DNA from: Thomasclavelia sp.
Lineage (GTDB): Bacteria > Bacillota_I > Bacilli_A > Erysipelotrichales > Coprobacillaceae
Reading direction: 5' to 3'
Assembly: GCA_028749475.1 (NCBI GenBank)
Contig: JAQVWN010000014.1
Span: 1 to 46,065, forward strand
Length of the DNA stretch: 46,065 nucleotides
This document shows positions 43,372 through 46,065 of the stretch, in pieces. Numbering within the stretch: position 1 is the first letter of the stretch; the number at the start of each line of letters is the position of its first letter. A program made the translations under genes and the position numbers. The notes under the pieces are model-generated. The model was not told the DNA's origin. It made no database searches and saw only the letters and a list, made by a program, of their open reading frames with translations.

Positions 43372-44283
43372 ATGATTTTAGACAACAAAACTAAAAAGTT
43401 TCTAAAAATATTTTGTTTATTACTATTTGTAGTAGTTTTAACAGGATGTGCTTCTAACTTAGATAGCGATGGAAACTTAATTAAATCTAGAGCTATTACA
43501 ATGAGTACAGACTGGTCATTATCTAAAGGATGGTTTGATTTCTTACTTGTAATACCTATCGCTAAAGCAATTATATTTTTTGGAAACCAAGTAGGGAATG
43601 TGGCTTTTGGAGTCGTACTTGTAACTATTATTGTAAATATTATTATTTTACCAGTAATGGTTAAATCAACAGTATCTTCTCAAAAAATGCAACTGATTCA
43701 ACCAGAAATAGAGAAAATTCAAAATAAATATCGTGGACGTAAGGACCAACAATCTCAAGCGAGAATGTCAGCTGAAATCCAAAAGTTATATAAAAAGAAT
43801 GATGTAAGTATGTTTGGTTCTTTGGTAACGTTTATTACTTTACCTATCATGTTTGCGATGTGGCAAGCTGTACAAAGAATCCCAACATTATATAGTACTG
43901 TATTACTTGGATTTAACTTAGGTGATAAACCAATGAGTCATATTACAAGTAACTTTAGTATCGCTTATATTATCTTATTATTAGTTGTAGCAGGAACTCA
44001 ATTCTTTGCAATGAAGATTAATGAAATCATGGCTAAGAGATCTCCTAGATACCGTCCTAATAAACAAAACAAGCAAATGGGAATGATGAATAATATGATG
44101 ACTATCTTCATCGTATATTTCGCAGCAATCATGCCAGCAGCTATGTCTTTATACTGGATTACAACTAACTGTATTACTATTTTAAGAACTATTTATATTC
44201 AAATTCATCATATTGAAAAAGCTAGTAAAGAAGTAGAAGAAATTAATACTAATTATTTAAATAAAGATAAAAAGAAAAAATAG
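43372..44283 (+). CDS. yidC: Membrane protein insertase YidC (lipoprotein form)
   Basis: Inserts and folds membrane proteins, with or without SecYEG. This is the 303-residue Gram-positive type with a signal peptide and lipobox (VVLTGC at about residues 21-26), so it is anchored by a lipid at the N-terminus, followed by five helices. The conserved region VGNVAFGVVLVTIIVNIIIL includes the hydrophilic-groove helix. A basic C-terminal tail (KDKKKK) is typical for ribosome contact. It sits four bases after rnpA, with AAGGAAGGG as its binding site. Confidence 0.96.
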   Translation: MILDNKTKKFLKIFCLLLFVVVLTGCASNLDSDGNLIKSRAITMSTDWSLSKGWFDFLLVIPIAKAIIFFGNQVGNVAFGVVLVTIIVNIIILPVMVKSTVSSQKMQLIQPEIEKIQNKYRGRKDQQSQARMSAEIQKLYKKNDVSMFGSLVTFITLPIMFAMWQAVQRIPTLYSTVLLGFNLGDKPMSHITSNFSIAYIILLLVVAGTQFFAMKINEIMAKRSPRYRPNKQNKQMGMMNNMMTIFIVYFAAIMPAAMSLYWITTNCITILRTIYIQIHHIEKASKEVEEINTNYLNKDKKKK

Positions 44284-44295
44284 AAGGTAATAATA

Positions 44296-44895
44296 ATGAA
44301 AAATTATACTGGAAAAAACGAACAAGAAGCTGTAAATAGTGCTTGTCAAGATTTAGGAGTTACTATTGATGAATTAAATTATCAAATTGTTTCTGAGACA
44401 AAATCATTATTTAAAAAAGAAGTTGAAATTAGTTGTTATACAACTAAGATGGTCCAAGAATATATTGAAAACTATGTTCGTAAGATTATTTCTGAAATGG
44501 ACTTAGAAGTTGAAACAGTATCTTATATTCAAAATGATAGAATTTATTGTAATATCAATTCTTCTAATAACTCTATTCTAATTGGTAAGGGTGGAGTAAT
44601 ACTAAGAGCTCTAACATTTATTGTTAGAAATGCTGTTAGCACTACTTTTAAAAATAGAATGCAAGTATCTTTGGATATTAATGGTTATAAAGAAGATCGT
44701 TACCATAAAGTAGCTGCAATGGCTAAACGTTTTGGTAAACAAGTTCAAAGAACTAAACAAGAGATTAAGTTAGATCCAATGCCAGCTGATGAAAGATTAG
44801 TTATGCATCAAGAATTATCTAACTATGATCATGTTAAAACTGAATCTTTTGGTGAAGGTCGAAATAGACATATCGTAATCTCATATGTTGATTAA
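44296..44895 (+). CDS. jag: RNA-binding protein Jag (KhpB)
   Basis: A 199-residue protein with the Jag-N domain (about residues 1-50), a KH domain (IGKGGVILRALTFIVRNAVS) and an R3H domain (MPADERLVMHQELSN through SFGEGRNRHIVISY). In Gram-positive bacteria it forms a complex with KhpA and affects cell division and wall synthesis through RNA binding. It follows yidC by 12 bases, the usual pairing, and is followed by a terminator. Confidence 0.95.
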   Translation: MKNYTGKNEQEAVNSACQDLGVTIDELNYQIVSETKSLFKKEVEISCYTTKMVQEYIENYVRKIISEMDLEVETVSYIQNDRIYCNINSSNNSILIGKGGVILRALTFIVRNAVSTTFKNRMQVSLDINGYKEDRYHKVAAMAKRFGKQVQRTKQEIKLDPMPADERLVMHQELSNYDHVKTESFGEGRNRHIVISYVD

Positions 44896-44902
44896 TAAAT
44901 AT

Positions 44903-44936
44903 ACTGGATAAAAGTTAATTTTATCCAGTTTTTTTA
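44903..44936 (+). terminator. Terminator after jag
   Basis: Stem ACTGGATAAAA / TTTTATCCAGT (44903-44929) with a five-base loop, followed by seven T. Confidence 0.92.
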
Positions 44937-44955
44937 TTCTTTTATTTAAAGTAAA

Positions 44956-44993
44956 ATTCAAAATATGTTGATTATATCAACTTTATTTTGAAT
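44956..44993. repeat. Long imperfect palindrome upstream of the surface-protein promoter
   Basis: Arms ATTCAAAATA / TATTTTGAAT with an inner GTTGAT / ATCAAC and a three-base loop, giving about 16 paired positions. It ends five bases before the -35 box and has no T run, so it looks like a regulator site or cruciform rather than a terminator. Confidence 0.6.
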
Positions 44994-44997
44994 TGAT

Positions 44998-45026
44998 TTG
45001 CAAGTTATGTGAGAATATGTTATAAA
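44998..45026 (+). promoter_or_regulatory. Promoter of the coiled-coil surface-protein gene
   Basis: TTGCAA (44998-45003), a 17-base spacer and TATAAA (45021-45026). The predicted RNA starts near 45033, leaving a leader of about 68 bases. Confidence 0.7.
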
Positions 45027-45062
45027 GTTAAAGAATTCGTTTAAAAATAATATGGAGGTGAC

Positions 45063-45095
45063 GTGGAAGCTAAGTCTCTAAGACCTAGGACTTAG
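45063..45095 (+). CDS. Candidate 10-codon leader ORF
   Basis: GTG at 45063 lies four bases after a strong GGAGG (45054-45058), reads VEAKSLRPRT and stops at TAG 45093-45095, followed by TAA and five bases before the main ATG. The same region folds into a hairpin CTAAGTC / GACTTAG (45070-45095). The strong site serves no other start at a normal distance except this one, since the main ATG is 42 bases away. It may control translation of the following gene; it could also be a chance ORF. Confidence 0.4.
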   Translation: MEAKSLRPRT

Positions 45096-45100
45096 TAATT

Positions 45101-45898
45101 ATGGGTACGTTAGAAAAATTAATTCAAACAAATAAAAGAAATAAAAGAAAAATAGAAATTGGATTCTTAGGATTCGTTATGGTTATGTATTGTAGTTTAT
45201 ATGTTGCATTTTCTGCTAGTGAAGTAAGTGCAGCAAATGATACAAGTAATACATTTAGTGATTCATATGTATTAACTAATACAAATGAATTTGAAAATGC
45301 TACAAATGATATCGTAACAAAAACTAAATTAGAAATAGATGCTCAACGTAAAAGAGAAGAAGAAGCAAGAATAGCTGAAGAAGCTAGAATTGCCGCTGAG
45401 CAAGCTCGTATTGCTGCTGAACAAGAAGCTGCAAGACAAGCTGAATTACAAAGACAAGCTGAAGAAGCTAAATATAGTGATTTTGGAGTACGTTCTACTT
45501 CATCAACTAAATCATATATGGATTATCGTAAGATAACTTCTACCGGGTCAGCCCAATATAAATTAATTCACTCTAGTGCAATTACTGTATCTGGTGATGA
45601 TGGAATGTTATATTCTAGTGATGGTTTTATTGGAGCAGCTCTTGGAAGCCGTTATGGAAAAATCGGATCTAAATGGCGTTTTACTTTATCAAGTGGAGCT
45701 CAAGTTAAGATTATCAAAGTTGATGAAAAAGCTGATCAACATACCAAAGATGGTTGTGAAGAAAGCTTAGATGGAAGTGTAATCGAATTCGTAGTAGATG
45801 TTTCAAAAGCAATACCTCATTACGGAGTTAATGGAGACTTTAACTCAGTAAGTAAATTTAGAGGTAATATCGTAAAAGTTGAAAAATACAACGGTTAA
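45101..45898 (+). CDS. Membrane-anchored coiled-coil surface protein with a compact C-terminal domain
   Basis: A 265-residue protein, function not recognised. It has a basic N-terminus, one hydrophobic helix (about residues 24-44, possibly a signal anchor), a short Asn/Thr linker, then an alanine-rich charged coiled coil (about 84-128, repeating EEARIAAEQARIAAEQ-type units). The C-terminal domain (about 158-265) is beta-rich, with ALGSRYGKIGSKWRFTLSSG, DEKADQHTKDGCEESLDGS and VIEFVVDVS; it resembles domains on extracellular wall-associated proteins but is not a clear 3D domain. The main ATG has only AGGA ten bases upstream. It is monocistronic, between a terminator and an IS30-type element. 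Confidence 0.8.
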   Translation: MGTLEKLIQTNKRNKRKIEIGFLGFVMVMYCSLYVAFSASEVSAANDTSNTFSDSYVLTNTNEFENATNDIVTKTKLEIDAQRKREEEARIAEEARIAAEQARIAAEQEAARQAELQRQAEEAKYSDFGVRSTSSTKSYMDYRKITSTGSAQYKLIHSSAITVSGDDGMLYSSDGFIGAALGSRYGKIGSKWRFTLSSGAQVKIIKVDEKADQHTKDGCEESLDGSVIEFVVDVSKAIPHYGVNGDFNSVSKFRGNIVKVEKYNG

Positions 45899-45909
45899 AT
45901 AGGTCATAT

Positions 45910-45937
45910 AACTCTCAAGAAATTGAGAGTTTTTTTA
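45910..45937 (+). terminator. Terminator after the surface-protein gene
   Basis: Stem AACTCTCAA / TTGAGAGTT (45910-45931) with loop GAAA, followed by a T run. Confidence 0.92.
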
Positions 45938-45940
45938 TAG

Positions 45941-46065
45941 GTAAATTGTCAAAATAAGTGCAACACCTAATGCAAGTTATTTATTTATAACTTCTTTAGG
46001 TGTTTTATATTTTAAACATTTTCTAGGTCTGTTATTAAGTAATTCTAAATTATGTTCTAGTTCTA
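45941..46065 (-). mobile_element. 3' end of an IS30-type insertion sequence
   Basis: The window ends inside an element whose transposase gene runs leftward. The stretch ATTGTCAAAATAAGTGCAAC (from about 45945) next to the preceding terminator is a plausible terminal inverted repeat; the exact boundary cannot be set without the other end. Confidence 0.55.
45977..46065 (-). CDS. IS30-family transposase, C-terminal fragment
   Basis: Only the last 28 codons are visible. The residues NNRPRKCLKYKTPKEVINK at the end match the C-terminus common to IS30-family transposases (LNNRPRKCL-YKTP-E-F type). The DDE catalytic residues would lie further right, outside the window. The stop codon is TAA at 45977-45979. 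It is probably intact beyond the edge rather than broken, but this cannot be judged. Confidence 0.75.
   Translation of the reverse strand, partial: ELEHNLELLNNRPRKCLKYKTPKEVINK

Noticed and set aside
44896-45100. A c-di-AMP (ydaO) riboswitch before the surface-protein gene
   Set aside because: The leader is only about 68 bases and lacks the conserved ydaO core; only a short hairpin and a leader ORF are visible.
45700-45898. A 3D (resuscitation/MltA-type) domain in the surface protein
   Set aside because: The expected spaced aspartates and GTATG-like motifs are not clear, so I left the C-terminal domain unassigned.

Overview
The window looks like the replication-origin region of a low-GC, walled, Gram-positive Firmicute of the Bacilli/Erysipelotrichia type. 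The evidence is the very AT-rich composition, strong AAGGAGG-type ribosome binding sites, RicT, Rrf2, a peptidoglycan deacetylase, and a secreted protein ending in a wall-sorting-like tail. UGA is used as a stop codon (for example tmk and the relB-type gene) and Trp is encoded by TGG, so this is code 11 and not the Mycoplasma code. Gene order follows Bacillus subtilis around oriC closely but is strongly compressed.

The origin has two DnaA-box clusters flanking dnaA. One lies at about 42.4-42.7 kb, between dnaA and rpmH. The other lies at about 40.85-40.94 kb, between dnaA and dnaN, where two boxes abut a run of DnaA-trio triplets. To the right (+ strand) run rpmH, rnpA, yidC, jag, an anchored coiled-coil surface protein, and the 3' end of an IS30-type transposase. 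To the left nearly everything is on the - strand, co-directional with the leftward fork: dnaA-dnaN, then rlbA-recF-gyrB-gyrA, serS, a three-gene ABC-2 exporter, a GNAT gene, a RelBE-type toxin-antitoxin pair, SRP RNA, tadA, dnaX-recR, tmk-holB-ricT-trmN-rsmI, a polysaccharide deacetylase, a small alarmone synthetase, T-box-controlled metG, a YoaK-family membrane protein, prfA-prmC-GNAT, katA, a surface-protein/sigma-factor operon, tilS-hpt-ftsH-hslO, a lipoprotein gene, dusB and an Rrf2 regulator. The start of an IS3-type orfA is cut by the left edge. The only clear head-on gene in this arm is an orphan ECF-transporter S component at 15.7 kb.

The most unusual system lies at 6.9-10.55 kb. An ECF-type promoter (GAACAT-N16-GTCTC) precedes a 57-codon ORF resembling sigma region 4, then a secreted leucine-rich-repeat protein, then an ECF-like sigma factor fused in one chain to a transmembrane helix and an extracellular Ig-like domain. 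This suggests a self-regulating, membrane-tethered sigma factor paired with a surface protein.

Other points of interest are two strong and one weaker parS-like site (one inside holB), a Fur/PerR-like palindrome on the catalase start site, leaderless-looking tilS and near-leaderless dusB, and a leader ORF with a hairpin before the last surface-protein gene. No rRNA, tRNA or CRISPR array was seen.
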